Part shown: piece after piece, positions 47,249 to 58,119 of the stretch
Position numbering within the stretch: the stretch's first letter is position 1
Layout: each line of letters starts with the position of its first letter
Translations under genes and position numbers: made by a program
Origin: Bacteroidaceae bacterium
GTDB taxonomy: Bacteria; Bacteroidota; Bacteroidia; Bacteroidales; Bacteroidaceae
DNA length: 64,000 nt
Direction of reading: 5' to 3'
NCBI GenBank assembly: GCA_024698925.1
Contig: JAILQO010000057.1
Coordinates: forward strand, 25,768 to 89,767
The notes under the pieces: model-generated
The model's database searches: none
Told to the model about the DNA's origin: nothing
The model's input: only the letters and a program-made list of their open reading frames with translations

Positions 47249-48729
47249 TAGTAGGAGCGAGCAATGAGAACGCGATACTTAGCGGGCTTGCCACTGACCA
47301 TATCGGTGCCGGGAGTCTGCTCGAAGGCGAAGGGCACACAGCGAATGGTGGCCTGTGTATCTTCCTTGATTTGTGCCTCTGTCTCAGGCGTTCCGTCCCA
47401 ATGGCAGAGGAAGAAGCCACCATCCTTGATGCGCTCCTTGAATTCCTCATAATCCTCACACTCGTATATGCGCTCATCGCGATACTTACGTGCTTTCTCG
47501 AAGATGGCTGTTTGCATTTCATCGAGGAGAGATTTGACGGTGCTTGCGATAGAATCGCAAGGCACAGTTTCCTTCTCAAGCGTGTCACGGCGCATCACTT
47601 CGATGGTGTTCTGCTCAAGGTCGCGGCCACCCATCACGAGGCGAACGGGTACTCCCTTGAGTTCATAGTCAGCAAACTTGAAGCCAGGGCGCTTCTGGTC
47701 ATTGTCATCCAATTTGACGCTGATTCCCATACTCTTGAGCTCGTCTGCAATAGCAGCCAGCTTTTCGCGAATAGCATTGAGCTGTTCTTCGGTCTTGTAG
47801 ATGGGGATGAGAACGACTTGGATGGGAGCCAAAGCGGGAGGCAGGACAAGACCGTTGTCATCAGAGTGGGTCATGATGAGTGCGCCCATGAGTCGTGTGC
47901 TGACACCCCAGGATGTTGCCCAAGCGTATTCGGGCTGGTTGTCTTTGTTGAGGAATTGTACCTCGAATGCCTTACCGAAGTTCTGGCCAAGGAAATGGCT
48001 GGTGCCACTCTGCAGCGCCTTGCCATCCTGCATCATGGCCTCAATAGTGTAGGTGTCGAGAGCACCAGCGAAGCGCTCTGTCTCACTCTTAACGCCTTGC
48101 ATTACAGGCACAGCCATCACCTTCTCGGCGAAGTCGGCATAGACTTTGAGCATCATGCGAGCGCGCTCTTCGGCTTCCTCACGTGTGGCGTGAGCGGTGT
48201 GACCTTCCTGCCAAAGGAACTCAGCAGTACGCAGGAACAATCGTGTACGCATCTCCCAACGCATGACGTTGCACCATTGATTGACCAGGAGTGGCAGGTC
48301 GCGATAGCTGTGAATCCAATTCTTGAACGTGTTCCAGATGATGGTCTCGGAGGTTGGACGGATAATCAGTTCCTCTTCGAGCTTTGCTTCGGGATCAACG
48401 ACAACGCCATCGTGCGTCTCGTTTGTCTTCAGACGGTAGTGCGTTACAACGGCGCACTCTTTTGCGAAACCCTCGACGTGCTCTGCCTCGCGGCTGAGGA
48501 AGCTCTTGGGGATGAGTAGGGGGAAATAGGCATTTTGCACACCTGTCTGCTTGAACATATCATCAAGGATGCGTTGCATCTTCTCCCAAATGGCGTAGCC
48601 ATAAGGCTTGATGACCATACATCCGCGTACATCACTCTGTTCGGCGAGGTCCGCTTTCACCACCAATTCATTATACCATTGCGAGTAATTCTCGCTACGT
48701 TTTGTCAGGTTTTTAAGTTCTTTTGCCAT
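47248..48729 (-). CDS. proS: Prolyl-tRNA synthetase
   Basis: [61 protein letters not shown] extends to 48888 but MAKEL start at 48729. Confidence 0.97.
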   Translation of the reverse strand: MAKELKNLTKRSENYSQWYNELVVKADLAEQSDVRGCMVIKPYGYAIWEKMQRILDDMFKQTGVQNAYFPLLIPKSFLSREAEHVEGFAKECAVVTHYRLKTNETHDGVVVDPEAKLEEELIIRPTSETIIWNTFKNWIHSYRDLPLLVNQWCNVMRWEMRTRLFLRTAEFLWQEGHTAHATREEAEERARMMLKVYADFAEKVMAVPVMQGVKSETERFAGALDTYTIEAMMQDGKALQSGTSHFLGQNFGKAFEVQFLNKDNQPEYAWATSWGVSTRLMGALIMTHSDDNGLVLPPALAPIQVVLIPIYKTEEQLNAIREKLAAIADELKSMGISVKLDDNDQKRPGFKFADYELKGVPVRLVMGGRDLEQNTIEVMRRDTLEKETVPCDSIASTVKSLLDEMQTAIFEKARKYRDERIYECEDYEEFKERIKDGGFFLCHWDGTPETEAQIKEDTQATIRCVPFAFEQTPGTDMVSGKPAKYRVLIARSY

Positions 48730-48895
48730 GATTTCTGAGTCTTTTTTCTCTATTTTGGGCGCAAAGTTAATTAAATATCGTGAAAGAAGCGCATAATTTT
48801 CTCGGTTTTGATACATCATAATAATAAAATATGTACATTTGCACTCAAATAAAGCGAACAATAAACCATATTTAATCATCAAAAACATTTTTACT

Positions 48896-49618
48896 ATGAA
48901 AGGTTTAAAGTACTATGCATTCGGCCTCTGCGCCGCATTGATGCTGAATTCCTGTGGTATGTCCAATACCGCAAAGGGTGGTATTATCGGTGGTGGTGGT
49001 GGCGCAGCCCTCGGCGCAGCTCTGGGTGCTATCCTCGCTAATAACTCTGGCAAGGGTGCTGCCATTGGCGGTGCTGCTGGTGCAGTTGTAGGTACAGCTG
49101 CCGGTCTGCTTATCGGTAAGAAGATGGACAAGGCTAAGAAGGCTGCTGAGGCTGTCGCTAATGCTCAGGTAGAAAGCGTCACAGACGCTAACGGTTATCA
49201 GGCTGTGAAGGTTACCTTCGACAGCGGTATCCTGTTCCAGACGGGTAAGTCCGTTCTCAATGCTTCCGCTCAGAGCTCTCTTTCTAACTTCGCCAACAAC
49301 GTGCTGAAGCCCAATACGGACATGAACGTAGGCATCATCGGCTACACAGACAACCAGGGTTGGAAGGGTAGCACTGCCGCTGAGAGTGTTCAGAAGAATC
49401 AGGCTCTTTCCATGCAGCGTGCACAGGCTGTGAGCAGCTATCTGCTGGCTCAGGGTGTCACCAACGCTCAGATTAAGGAAGTTGCCGGTCTCGGTGAGAG
49501 CAATCCTGTTGCTGACAACAGCACCGCTGCTGGTCAGGCCCAGAACCGTCGCGTGGAGGTTTACCTCTATGCCAGCGAGGCGATGATTAAGGCTGCAGAG
49601 GCTGGAACACTCCAGTAA
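48896..49618 (+). CDS. OmpA-family lipoprotein with glycine-zipper
   Basis: [50 protein letters not shown]; OmpA C-domain [11 protein letters not shown]...[14 protein letters not shown]...NRRVEVYL. Confidence 0.95.
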   Translation: MKGLKYYAFGLCAALMLNSCGMSNTAKGGIIGGGGGAALGAALGAILANNSGKGAAIGGAAGAVVGTAAGLLIGKKMDKAKKAAEAVANAQVESVTDANGYQAVKVTFDSGILFQTGKSVLNASAQSSLSNFANNVLKPNTDMNVGIIGYTDNQGWKGSTAAESVQKNQALSMQRAQAVSSYLLAQGVTNAQIKEVAGLGESNPVADNSTAAGQAQNRRVEVYLYASEAMIKAAEAGTLQ

Positions 49619-49640
49619 TCAGTCCCTATTGAACAAAGAC

Positions 49641-49673
49641 AAGGGGGTGTGTCATGCGACACGCCCCCTTTTT
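49641..49673. terminator. Terminator between convergent genes
   Basis: AAGGGGGTGTGTC-ATGC-GACACGCCCCCTTTTT. Confidence 0.85.
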
Positions 49674-49696
49674 CATTGGTGATATGTTGTTCTTTA

Positions 49697-50455
49697 TTAC
49701 TTGTGTAGCGGAATAGCGTAGCCAATACTAAGGAATAGTTTGTTAGCCATTCCATCAGGACCTTCAAGCATCTCAAAAAAGCCTTGGCGATAGGACAGGT
49801 CGATATTGAATCTGTCAATCCACAAGCCAATACCAATCTGAGCGCCGACATCAAACATATCTTCATAGTCTCCCCAATAGTCAATTACATTAGAATGAAG
49901 AGGAGTATTTCCAAGAGCACCTGTTGAATTGATATACTCAATTGAGTGGATTTCATTGATGGGTAAAGAAATGCCAGCAAAAGCACCTATATGCGTGTCA
50001 ATCTTGATGTTGTCACTAACTTGGAATTTCCAACCAAACTGCGGCATTAAATGAATCAAGAATGCGGAGCAGTTGGGATCATTAAATTCAACATTGGAAA
50101 CAGGAGTTCCACCGATGGTGACGTCTTTTGCTTCAAACGCAACACCACGTGACCCACCTCCAACTTCAACAGCCCAATAGGCTCCTTGTTGACCAATAGT
50201 GCGATCAAAACCTAATGAGAGGTTATAAGCAAAATGTGATACGGTATTAACTTTACCTTCAACAATGAGACCATAGTTGTAAGAATATAAGTGCGATTCC
50301 ATGCCGAGTGCTCCTTCTGTGCCGATACCTGCTTTGATGTAGAAATTAGCTTTGTATGGTTTCTTTTGTTTATAAACAGAACGCGACATGACAATCTGTG
50401 CGCTGGTTGCTGTAGAGATGAAAGCTGCGACCAGCATGAATAGTAGTTTTTTCAT
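49697..50455 (-). CDS. Outer-membrane beta-barrel-like hypothetical protein
   Basis: Signal peptide MKKLLFMLVAAFISTATSAQ; alternating amphipathic strands, YRQGFFEM...LFLSIGYAIPLHK. Confidence 0.75.
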   Translation of the reverse strand: MKKLLFMLVAAFISTATSAQIVMSRSVYKQKKPYKANFYIKAGIGTEGALGMESHLYSYNYGLIVEGKVNTVSHFAYNLSLGFDRTIGQQGAYWAVEVGGGSRGVAFEAKDVTIGGTPVSNVEFNDPNCSAFLIHLMPQFGWKFQVSDNIKIDTHIGAFAGISLPINEIHSIEYINSTGALGNTPLHSNVIDYWGDYEDMFDVGAQIGIGLWIDRFNIDLSYRQGFFEMLEGPDGMANKLFLSIGYAIPLHK

Positions 50456-50488
50456 ATGTCAATGGTTTGGGATTGTCTTTGTAATGTA

Positions 50489-50968
50489 TTACTTACGAAC
50501 AACGGGCTCAATCTTTTCGCTTTCGGAGACGGTGCGGATTTTTTCCAGCTTGATCCATTCAAGGTCATTGCTATTGGCTGTACGCCAGTTCTGATAGTTG
50601 GCGGCAAAACCCGTAACGGTGACGTCCAGGCCATCGCCTTTCTCGTTTGTAACCACGTTGATGATGGGGGCAACTATCACATCGCATTTATATTTTTTGG
50701 TTACCTCGTAGATAGCCAAACTGCGGATGTTATTCATCTCCTCTAACTTAATTTCCTTGGGCAACTTGTCGAAAAGGACTGTCACGGTTTCAGAGATGCG
50801 GCCTTTGGCCTCATCAATCTTCAGCTCTACGACCAGTGGCTGTACATAAGCGTTGGACTGTACGTCAAGTGCACGTGCTTGTGTCTCTTGGATTTTTACG
50901 TTCTGTGCCTGTGCGCCTATGGACAGACACGCCAGCAATGCGGCAAAAAATAATTTTTTCATAGTCAA
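50489..50968 (-). CDS. Exported hypothetical protein
   Basis: Signal peptide MKKLFFAALLACLSIGAQAQ; 159 aa. Confidence 0.75.
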   Translation of the reverse strand: MTMKKLFFAALLACLSIGAQAQNVKIQETQARALDVQSNAYVQPLVVELKIDEAKGRISETVTVLFDKLPKEIKLEEMNNIRSLAIYEVTKKYKCDVIVAPIINVVTNEKGDGLDVTVTGFAANYQNWRTANSNDLEWIKLEKIRTVSESEKIEPVVRK

Positions 50969-50992
50969 AATTTTCCTTAAGTATTCTCACAT

Positions 50993-51083
50993 AAAAAGGT
51001 ATATCTTTTATACCCAAAAACCTATATGTTTCTTACCAAAAAGGTATATGTTTCTTACCTAAAAAGGTATATCTTTCTTAGCC
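50993..51083. repeat. 22/23-bp tandem repeat, 4 units
   Basis: AAAAAGGTATATCTTTTATACCC / AAAAACCTATATGTTTCTTACC / AAAAAGGTATATGTTTCTTACCT / AAAAAGGTATATCTTTCTTAGCC. Confidence 0.88.
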
Positions 51084-51210
51084 CGCAAAACGGCTCCTGG
51101 ATTTATAAATATAGAGATTTCGTTATCGGACACCGCAAAGGTAGTAATCTTAAACGGAATGCCCAAAGAAAAGTAGAGAAAAATGACTTCAAATGCTTCA
51201 TTCTCATGAA

Positions 51211-51251
51211 ATAAAAGAAAGCCCCACACAAATTATGTTGTGTGAGGCTCA
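51211..51251 (-). terminator. Terminator for 51290..51850
   Basis: AGCCCCACACA-AATTATG-TTGTGTGAGGCT with A-rich + strand flank (T-tract on minus). Confidence 0.7.
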
Positions 51252-51289
51252 TTCAGATCGTCTTACAAAATCTCAAATTCAAACGTTCT

Positions 51290-51850
51290 TTATTTTTCAA
51301 CATCCTTTCTGTTGCATCCTCTGATACCCTTAACCACTTGCGTGCTGTCGTTGTCCTCAGCGGAACGGGTACTGTAGCGAGTGTATCCGTACGTGTTCCA
51401 GTAGCGGTCGTAGTTGCGGAGGCTGAATCTAGTGCTATAGCCATCGCAGCCATCAATGTAGCCTGAGAAGTAGTCGTTGGTGAGGCGGTAGTCTCCAATG
51501 ACGCAGTCCAAATCAGGATCGCTGAGGAACGTGAGGTAAATGTAACCATCTGCAACTTCCCACTCGAACTCATTGCGTACGGGGCGTGCGTAGTAGTAAT
51601 AGTCGATCTCGATGCCGCGACCGTGTCTGGTGTTCCATCCACTGGTGAACTCGATCTCGGAACCCTCGGCACGCTCGCCAGTGTATGCGTTGTACATGTC
51701 CATGTCTCCAAACCAGTGGCCGCTGATGGTGTAACCCACTTCACGATCCGTATTATCGATCCAGTAGTAAGCGTCGTCGCAGCTGGTGAATCCCATCATG
51801 GCGATGAACATCATGCTCATCATTCCAATATTTTTGTACCAAGTCTTCAT
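51290..51850 (-). CDS. Hypothetical lipoprotein
   Basis: MMSMMFIAMMGFTSCDDAYYWIDNT lipobox-like; -7 element CAAAGGTA at 51879-51886 (minus). Confidence 0.75.
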   Translation of the reverse strand: MKTWYKNIGMMSMMFIAMMGFTSCDDAYYWIDNTDREVGYTISGHWFGDMDMYNAYTGERAEGSEIEFTSGWNTRHGRGIEIDYYYYARPVRNEFEWEVADGYIYLTFLSDPDLDCVIGDYRLTNDYFSGYIDGCDGYSTRFSLRNYDRYWNTYGYTRYSTRSAEDNDSTQVVKGIRGCNRKDVEK

Positions 51851-51993
51851 AGTTGTAATGTTTTTAAGTTTGATGCTGCAAAGGTACGTGCTTTTATGCT
51901 TTGGTACAAGTGGGTATTCCTAAAGGGTAGGGGGAAAATCCCTATTCATCATAGTGACTCTCCCCCTACGCGCGTGAACCTTATTATAAAATG

Positions 51994-52833
51994 TTATAGT
52001 CCCCGGGCTTTGTAGATGAGTTCCTTTGCCTCGTTGATTTCCCGCATCTTCTTTTCTGCAGCAACACGTACATCGTCGCCGAGTGATGCAACGCGATCCG
52101 GATGGTGCTTGACGACCATTCGCTTGTAGGCTGCGCGAACTTCATCGTCTGTTGCGGATTCGCTGATTTCCAAAACTGCATAAGCATCCTTTAGGGAGGT
52201 GCTTCCAAGGCCAAGCATCGAGTTCAGTTCTGCTTCCGAAAGTCGCAGGTACTGTGTAATTTCGCGTAGTGCATTGATCTCCTCCTGTACCACATGACCA
52301 TCAGCTTTCGCCAGCGATGCTAGGAAGCTGAGTAGTTGCAAGCGCTGTTCCAGCGTAAGCACCGCAGACAGTTGCTGACAGCACTCCAAAATAGTCTGGC
52401 GGTAGGAACCTGGCCTTTGGCTCTCCATTTGGTTCTGGCGCTCAAAAAGGCGTAACATGATTTGATTACCTTCCTCAACGGCAACTTCACCAAAGTTCAG
52501 GCGCAGGAACTGTCTTACCGCCTCCATTTCACTGTGCATGATCTTTCCATCAGCCTTGATGATATAGCTGGCCAATGTCAGCAAAGAGAAAAGAAAGCCG
52601 TTACGTGTGCCGCTGTTCATGCGTGCTTGCTCCGTCTTGTTATAGCTGTCGTTGGCATAACTTCCTCCGCTGTAGCTGCTATTGTCGTAGGAACTATAGC
52701 TTTCACCCGTACTAAGGCCATTATCATCCGCGACTCGATCAAAGAGCGTGCCGAGTACGAAGCCCGCTAACGCTCCAATTGGTCCACCTGAGAGGAGCCC
52801 CAAGAAGCCCCCAATCCATTTTGCTTTTGCCAT
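51994..52833 (-). CDS. TerB/DjlA-like J-domain protein
   Basis: N-terminal Gly-rich GGFLGLLSGGPIGALAGFVLG; TerB-like core; C-terminal AYAVLEISESATDDEVRAAYKRMVVKHHPDRV (HPD). Confidence 0.88.
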   Translation of the reverse strand: MAKAKWIGGFLGLLSGGPIGALAGFVLGTLFDRVADDNGLSTGESYSSYDNSSYSGGSYANDSYNKTEQARMNSGTRNGFLFSLLTLASYIIKADGKIMHSEMEAVRQFLRLNFGEVAVEEGNQIMLRLFERQNQMESQRPGSYRQTILECCQQLSAVLTLEQRLQLLSFLASLAKADGHVVQEEINALREITQYLRLSEAELNSMLGLGSTSLKDAYAVLEISESATDDEVRAAYKRMVVKHHPDRVASLGDDVRVAAEKKMREINEAKELIYKARGL

Positions 52834-52835
52834 AT

Positions 52836-55800
52836 TTATTTCACATTGAATTTACGTAGAACGGTCCTTTCACCGATCTTGATCTGCATCACATAGGTGC
52901 CATGGGAAAGATGGCGGCGGGCTGTGGTGACAGGACGGCCGTTGAGGTCGTAGATGCGGATGTCTGCGTGATCGGCAGTAAGACCATTGATGCCGTCGCT
53001 TAGGCCCTTGAAGAGCGAAATATCGCGACGCAACAGCTTGGCAGCACGGTCTATCACATCTTGGTTGGTGCTCTCCAGCGCTGCTGCATTCTTTTCAACA
53101 GATGCTTTTAGTTCGTCCAGATCTTCCTGCAAGAAGGGAATCTTGCCCGCTACGGCATCTGCGATGAGCTGGGTAGCTTCATCGACGAGGTTCTGAAGGT
53201 CGCTGTAGTCATTTCCGATGCGTGAAGCCTTGAAAGTGGCAATCGCTGTGGTCACAGTACTGGTCTCGGCATCCACCGTAGCCTGGTTAACATTGTTCTC
53301 ATTGACGATGTTTTGGGCGTGGTTGACTTTTGTCTGCAGGGCGGTGAAAGCGTTTTCTGGGAACTTACCAGGGCCGTCGCCACGCTCACTCTGTGCATTG
53401 CTCATGGCCTGTTGTGCCTCTGAAATCGCTGCCTTCAAGGCTGTCAGGTTGATGATGATGCGTGCTGCATTGAACGTCTTGGCAGCATCTTTTAGATTTG
53501 CAGTGGCGGCATCTATTTCGGCCTGTGTCAGTTGCTCGTCATCCTTGTCATTGACGGCTTTGGCTGTGGTGAGTACTTGATTGTAAGCTGTAATGGCTGC
53601 CGTAGGATATTGACCGTTACAATCGCCTGCTACGGCGGAGGCGAGGGTGTTGGTCGCCGTGTTAATGGCAGCAGTCAGCTCCGTATGGTTCATATAGTCT
53701 TTCGTGTGTACTTTGGCCCGCGCAGTTTCAATGTCAGTCTTGAATTGGAGCGTCACCGCATCCAACGTCTCCTGATCTTTGGCCTTACTAGCGGCCGAGC
53801 GTGCTGTGTTGACTACTTGGCGGAAGGCTGTGATGTCTTCCTCAAAATACTGACCGGTGAGATAACCTGGTGTCATTTCAGAGAGCAGCGTGTTGGCAGT
53901 CGTTAGGGCTTCATTGAAGGCTACACGGTCAAGTGTTACCGTAACATAACTGTCAATTAACCAATAACATAAATTGTTGCCGGCTCCAGCTTTGTCGCCA
54001 TAGACCATTTGCTCGTTTGTGATGCCATCGGTTCCGACATATTTCCCATTGGACACGAAACGAAGTCCGAGCCATTGACCATCGAGATGAACAACCTCTA
54101 TCTGTGCGGTTGCGCCATTCTCCGTCTGCCACTGTGTATCCCAATCGTTAATCTCATTCCGTGCAAGGTAAGTCTCCAGCGCAATAGACTTGATGTAGTA
54201 GGTGAGATCCTTACCTTCGACGGGTTCAAAGGTTACCAGTTGTGTCTCAGTAGCTCCTTCTTCTGCCAATGTGGTGATAGTGGCATTTCCGCTCTCTGTA
54301 GCAGTCAGCAGGGCACCACCATAGTGTGTGATGGTGTAAGTAACACCCTCGTCGAAAGGTGGTATGGGGTTAAAGGCTTGTTTGAAGGTGGTCATGGCGG
54401 CACTCAGAATATCTGCCTCTACAGAACCTTCCTCGAAGGTTGCTACAGTACTGAGTGCGGCTTCGGCGGTGGCGATGGCAGCCAAGAATGTGTCCATTGC
54501 TGATTGTGGAACCTCATAATATGCCGAACCCACAGGGGTATTAGCGGCCAGCTCCTTCGCTTGCTCTATGGTTCTTTGTAGTTTGGCAGTAATTGAGAAC
54601 TCCTCAATAAACCAGCGTGAGTTAGTGGCATCGGCGCCTTTGTCGCAATAGAGGGGGGATGCGTCTGCTGTAGCATCGCTTCCGAGATAACCCTTACCCG
54701 AAGCATTCTGCAGGGTATAAGTGCCATCACTGCGGCGGGTGATAATCCATTGTGCCAAGGCGTTAGTGCCGTCGTCAGCCCAGCTTGTGTCCCAAGTGCT
54801 ATTGGCGCTTTTGGCCAGTAACTTGCTTGTCCCCACGTTCTTCAGCGTGAAGTTTGAAGTCGCTGTCACCTGTCCGAATGTGAATTGTTGCATTGGATCG
54901 TCAGAGGGTGTACGTACTGTTGCCAAAGTCTGCCCCTCAGTGTAGGCAAGACGGTTGCTGCCTGCTCTTTGCGTGATAACATATTTCTTGCCTGGGTCTG
55001 GTTGGATTTGTTTGTTAGCTGCGAAAGCATCCAGTGCTGCCTGTAGTGTCTCAGTCGCTGTCTTATAGCCCGAGGTGGTGCCCTCGGCTGTCGCTACAGC
55101 GGCGGCGAACGTGTTGTAAGCCTCACGGGATGTCATGAACAGTTCCGTACCTATGGAGGTGGTTTCGACCTCAGAAAGAGCTATTTGTGCTTTCTCAAGT
55201 AGTTGGTTGAAGACATACTCGTCATCGCGCTGGTCTTTGGGAATGAACTCCTTTAACGTCCAGCGATGTTTGGAATCTGAACCGCTTTTGTCGCTATAGA
55301 CCTCGCTTCCGCTGCTGTTGCTGTTCGTCCCAAGATATTTGTTGCTTTTCATGTTCTTGAGCTGGATATATGTGTTCTTGTCAACTATTTGGAAAATGGC
55401 TTCAGCCTTTTTGGTGTCGAAACTGCCGTCTGCCTTTGTGTCCCAACTACCTTGAAGATAAACGAAAGTACCATCATCGGCTTGTAGGTTGTAACCTGAT
55501 GCCGCGGCGCCATCGGGAGCGGGAACGAAGGAGAAAACCTGACCTTTATCATCCACGTCCTCACTGACCACCTTGACGGTACCGCCGGTTGTTGTCATGA
55601 CGTTGCCGGAGTTATGGACAATGTTATACTTGACGCCGACCTTGAAAGGTCCATTGACGTTGAGTTGATATGTGGCAATAGCGGCTTTCAGCGTGGCGTT
55701 TGCACTATTGATCTGTTCCTGCTTGGTGGCAGTTGTAAGAACATCTTCTGCCACCGAAATGGCTGTTTGCAAAGTCGCTCGTACTTCTGTTGTGTATTGT

Positions 55801-56468
55801 CCACGCTCATTGCCTTCAACAGTGTTCTCAAGTTGATACTTGCCATCTGCGATGGTGGCCTCGAGGGCTGCTGTGGCTAATTCATCAGAGAGTGTCACTT
55901 CACCAAGGAAGAACGCATCAAAGCTGGATTTGCTTAACCATGCGAAGTTGGCGATAAGAAGGGGATGTTCTGCCGTGAAAACGATTTCCGTCTGCACCCA
56001 CTTGTTGGCCTCGAAGTTGACTGTGCCCACTTGCGTGTCTCTACCTGCTTGTGTTTCTGAATTGAAGATGAGGCTCCATTGCATATTTCCGTCTGTGCTT
56101 GGACGGTTAGCCCACACAGAGAATACGTAAGTCTTGCCAACCGTCACGGGCCAACTCGTAAGGATACTGCTGCCTGAAGTACTGCCAGCACTGCCGAGGG
56201 CACGGAGATAGGGACCGCCATCAGCACCGCCAGTTGCTTCGAGGGCAAAGTTGTCTTCTGTAGGCGCACTGCCGTTGGCTGCAAGCCAGCCTGTGAAGCC
56301 TTCATCGAACGAATGGTTCGGAATCAGATTGTTACCCGAGACGATGTAGATACCTTCGGATGTCGTGATTTTGTCGCCGAGTTGCGGCACTACGCTTTGT
56401 GCCACGACCTGTGTGAGGCAACTTGCAAAACATGCAAGAAACATGATGTAAGCACGTACTTTTTTCAT
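52836..56468 (-). CDS. Giant secreted protein with three ricin-like modules, FIVAR-like helical modules and sorting-like C-terminus
   Basis: Signal peptide MKKVRAYIMFLACFASCLTQVVAQ; repeated ...YxDK...W.. modules; ADIRIYDLNGRPVTTARRHLSHGTYVMQIKIGERTVLRKFNVK. Confidence 0.83.
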   Translation of the reverse strand: MKKVRAYIMFLACFASCLTQVVAQSVVPQLGDKITTSEGIYIVSGNNLIPNHSFDEGFTGWLAANGSAPTEDNFALEATGGADGGPYLRALGSAGSTSGSSILTSWPVTVGKTYVFSVWANRPSTDGNMQWSLIFNSETQAGRDTQVGTVNFEANKWVQTEIVFTAEHPLLIANFAWLSKSSFDAFFLGEVTLSDELATAALEATIADGKYQLENTVEGNERGQYTTEVRATLQTAISVAEDVLTTATKQEQINSANATLKAAIATYQLNVNGPFKVGVKYNIVHNSGNVMTTTGGTVKVVSEDVDDKGQVFSFVPAPDGAAASGYNLQADDGTFVYLQGSWDTKADGSFDTKKAEAIFQIVDKNTYIQLKNMKSNKYLGTNSNSSGSEVYSDKSGSDSKHRWTLKEFIPKDQRDDEYVFNQLLEKAQIALSEVETTSIGTELFMTSREAYNTFAAAVATAEGTTSGYKTATETLQAALDAFAANKQIQPDPGKKYVITQRAGSNRLAYTEGQTLATVRTPSDDPMQQFTFGQVTATSNFTLKNVGTSKLLAKSANSTWDTSWADDGTNALAQWIITRRSDGTYTLQNASGKGYLGSDATADASPLYCDKGADATNSRWFIEEFSITAKLQRTIEQAKELAANTPVGSAYYEVPQSAMDTFLAAIATAEAALSTVATFEEGSVEADILSAAMTTFKQAFNPIPPFDEGVTYTITHYGGALLTATESGNATITTLAEEGATETQLVTFEPVEGKDLTYYIKSIALETYLARNEINDWDTQWQTENGATAQIEVVHLDGQWLGLRFVSNGKYVGTDGITNEQMVYGDKAGAGNNLCYWLIDSYVTVTLDRVAFNEALTTANTLLSEMTPGYLTGQYFEEDITAFRQVVNTARSAASKAKDQETLDAVTLQFKTDIETARAKVHTKDYMNHTELTAAINTATNTLASAVAGDCNGQYPTAAITAYNQVLTTAKAVNDKDDEQLTQAEIDAATANLKDAAKTFNAARIIINLTALKAAISEAQQAMSNAQSERGDGPGKFPENAFTALQTKVNHAQNIVNENNVNQATVDAETSTVTTAIATFKASRIGNDYSDLQNLVDEATQLIADAVAGKIPFLQEDLDELKASVEKNAAALESTNQDVIDRAAKLLRRDISLFKGLSDGINGLTADHADIRIYDLNGRPVTTARRHLSHGTYVMQIKIGERTVLRKFNVK

Positions 56469-56508
56469 CGTTATCTTATTTTTATTTGTATTTGTCATTA
56501 TTAGAGCT

Positions 56509-58116
56509 CTAATAACCAACGGACTCACTTCGCCGCTCCTCAGAACGTGTTCGTGTGTCTGGAGTTACTGTTTCGGGGTTGAGTAGGGCAGAGCCTGCGT
56601 AGATTGCGGGAATGGCATTACCCTTAATCGTTCTCCGTAGTTGACGTTGAGTTGGTTGAACGGCTTGGACGAGGAACTCTGCTGCGTTGTAACTGCGCAA
56701 CATCTCAAGGTCATGAAGCGGGCTGCGCTGTGGTAGGAGGAATGGCTTATGTGCCAAACCTTGTTTGTCAAAATAGCTGATGTAGAGGCGTGTGTAATTA
56801 CCGTCCTCGCGTCTGGAAGAGAAAAGGATCCATCGCCCATTCGAACTCCAGGAATGATAGCTCTCGGATTCTGGCGAGTTTGCAGCTTGAAGCGGCATTG
56901 CGTTTCTCTCCTCTTCTGTACCAAGGGGTAAAAGCCAGAGGTCGGCACTTTTGTGCCAAATGTGGAATTGACCATAGTCAGCGAGGGTGAAGAGAAGATG
57001 GATACCGTCTGGTGAAACACGGGGTACGCTGGCACTCTTGCCTATGGCTTCAGCATCAAATACGAGATTACGGGGTCCAAATCGGCAGGTCTTCGGGTCA
57101 AATGAGCGGGCGTAGATGTTATAGTGAAGTTGGTCGTAATTGTTATCAAGATCAGCATCGATATTGTCGGCGCGAGCTGTATAATGTGCTGATATATAAT
57201 AGAGCGTTAGACCATCTGGGCTCCATGCTGGGAAGGACTCAAAGTCTGAAGCCGTATGTTCTACGTGTTGCACCGTATTGGCATCGATATTGTAAAGGAT
57301 TAGGTCGCTGGCGTAATCAATGACTTCCACTTTCTGCGGGTCGAGGGTATGGAAAACCTGTCCCGTTTCATTGACGGAATAAGTGATAAGGTTTTGTGTG
57401 GGATGCCAGGCAGGATAGACACCGGCGCTGATGGTGGAGTCGGTTTTAAGATTAACCTTGCGAACCTTGTCCCCGTTAATGAAAACGGTTCCGCCGAGGG
57501 CTTGGCGCACATGGAACTGGCTTTGCGACTCGCGATTCCAATTCTTGGGCATGTGGCAGTTGATACATTGGCCTTGGTCGCTATCTTCAAAGCGCATGTT
57601 CTCATAAATTACACGTTCTTCGAATGATTCCAAGCTCCGCTCGTGAAGAGTTAGTTCTTCGTATGTGACATAAGACGGCCGGATGAGACGATAGGTTATA
57701 AACGGGTCAATAGGCTCCTCTGCGATGATGAAATGTTGGGTGGGGAGGTGTACCCACTGTCCGTATGCCTTGATATATATGTCGCAGAAAAGGCTGTCTC
57801 CACGTGCTTGGTCAAGGAGCTTGTGCCAATCGTCCACATTGAAACATACGTCCCAACCAGTGGCAATGATCTCCCCGCCTTGCTTTGAGTGCAAACGAGT
57901 TATGGCCTCTGTAGCATCTCCATGAAGGATTCGAAAGTTCAATGGCGCGATGTTCGGTGGCAGCGTGGCACCGAAGTTGTCTGGAGAGGTGATTGCAGAC
58001 CACGAAACTTCCTCATAATCCGTCGGAATAGACGGCTTACAACTACACAATACCGCTGCCATCGTCAACACGAAAGCAATACACTTGTATATGGACTCAG
58101 GACCTTTCATTTTCAA
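56509..58116 (-). CDS. PD40/TolB-like beta-propeller lipoprotein with a CxxCH motif
   Basis: AAVLCSCKPS lipobox; QGQCINCHMPKNW; SAGVYPAWHPTQNLITYSVNE, FESFPAWSPDGLTLYYIS. Confidence 0.82.
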   Translation of the reverse strand: MKMKGPESIYKCIAFVLTMAAVLCSCKPSIPTDYEEVSWSAITSPDNFGATLPPNIAPLNFRILHGDATEAITRLHSKQGGEIIATGWDVCFNVDDWHKLLDQARGDSLFCDIYIKAYGQWVHLPTQHFIIAEEPIDPFITYRLIRPSYVTYEELTLHERSLESFEERVIYENMRFEDSDQGQCINCHMPKNWNRESQSQFHVRQALGGTVFINGDKVRKVNLKTDSTISAGVYPAWHPTQNLITYSVNETGQVFHTLDPQKVEVIDYASDLILYNIDANTVQHVEHTASDFESFPAWSPDGLTLYYISAHYTARADNIDADLDNNYDQLHYNIYARSFDPKTCRFGPRNLVFDAEAIGKSASVPRVSPDGIHLLFTLADYGQFHIWHKSADLWLLPLGTEEERNAMPLQAANSPESESYHSWSSNGRWILFSSRREDGNYTRLYISYFDKQGLAHKPFLLPQRSPLHDLEMLRSYNAAEFLVQAVQPTQRQLRRTIKGNAIPAIYAGSALLNPETVTPDTRTRSEERRSESVGY

Positions 58117-58119
58117 TAA

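Noticed and set aside
47233-48519. 428-aa ORF antisense to proS
   Set aside because: Complement of proS, which carries all synthetase motifs.
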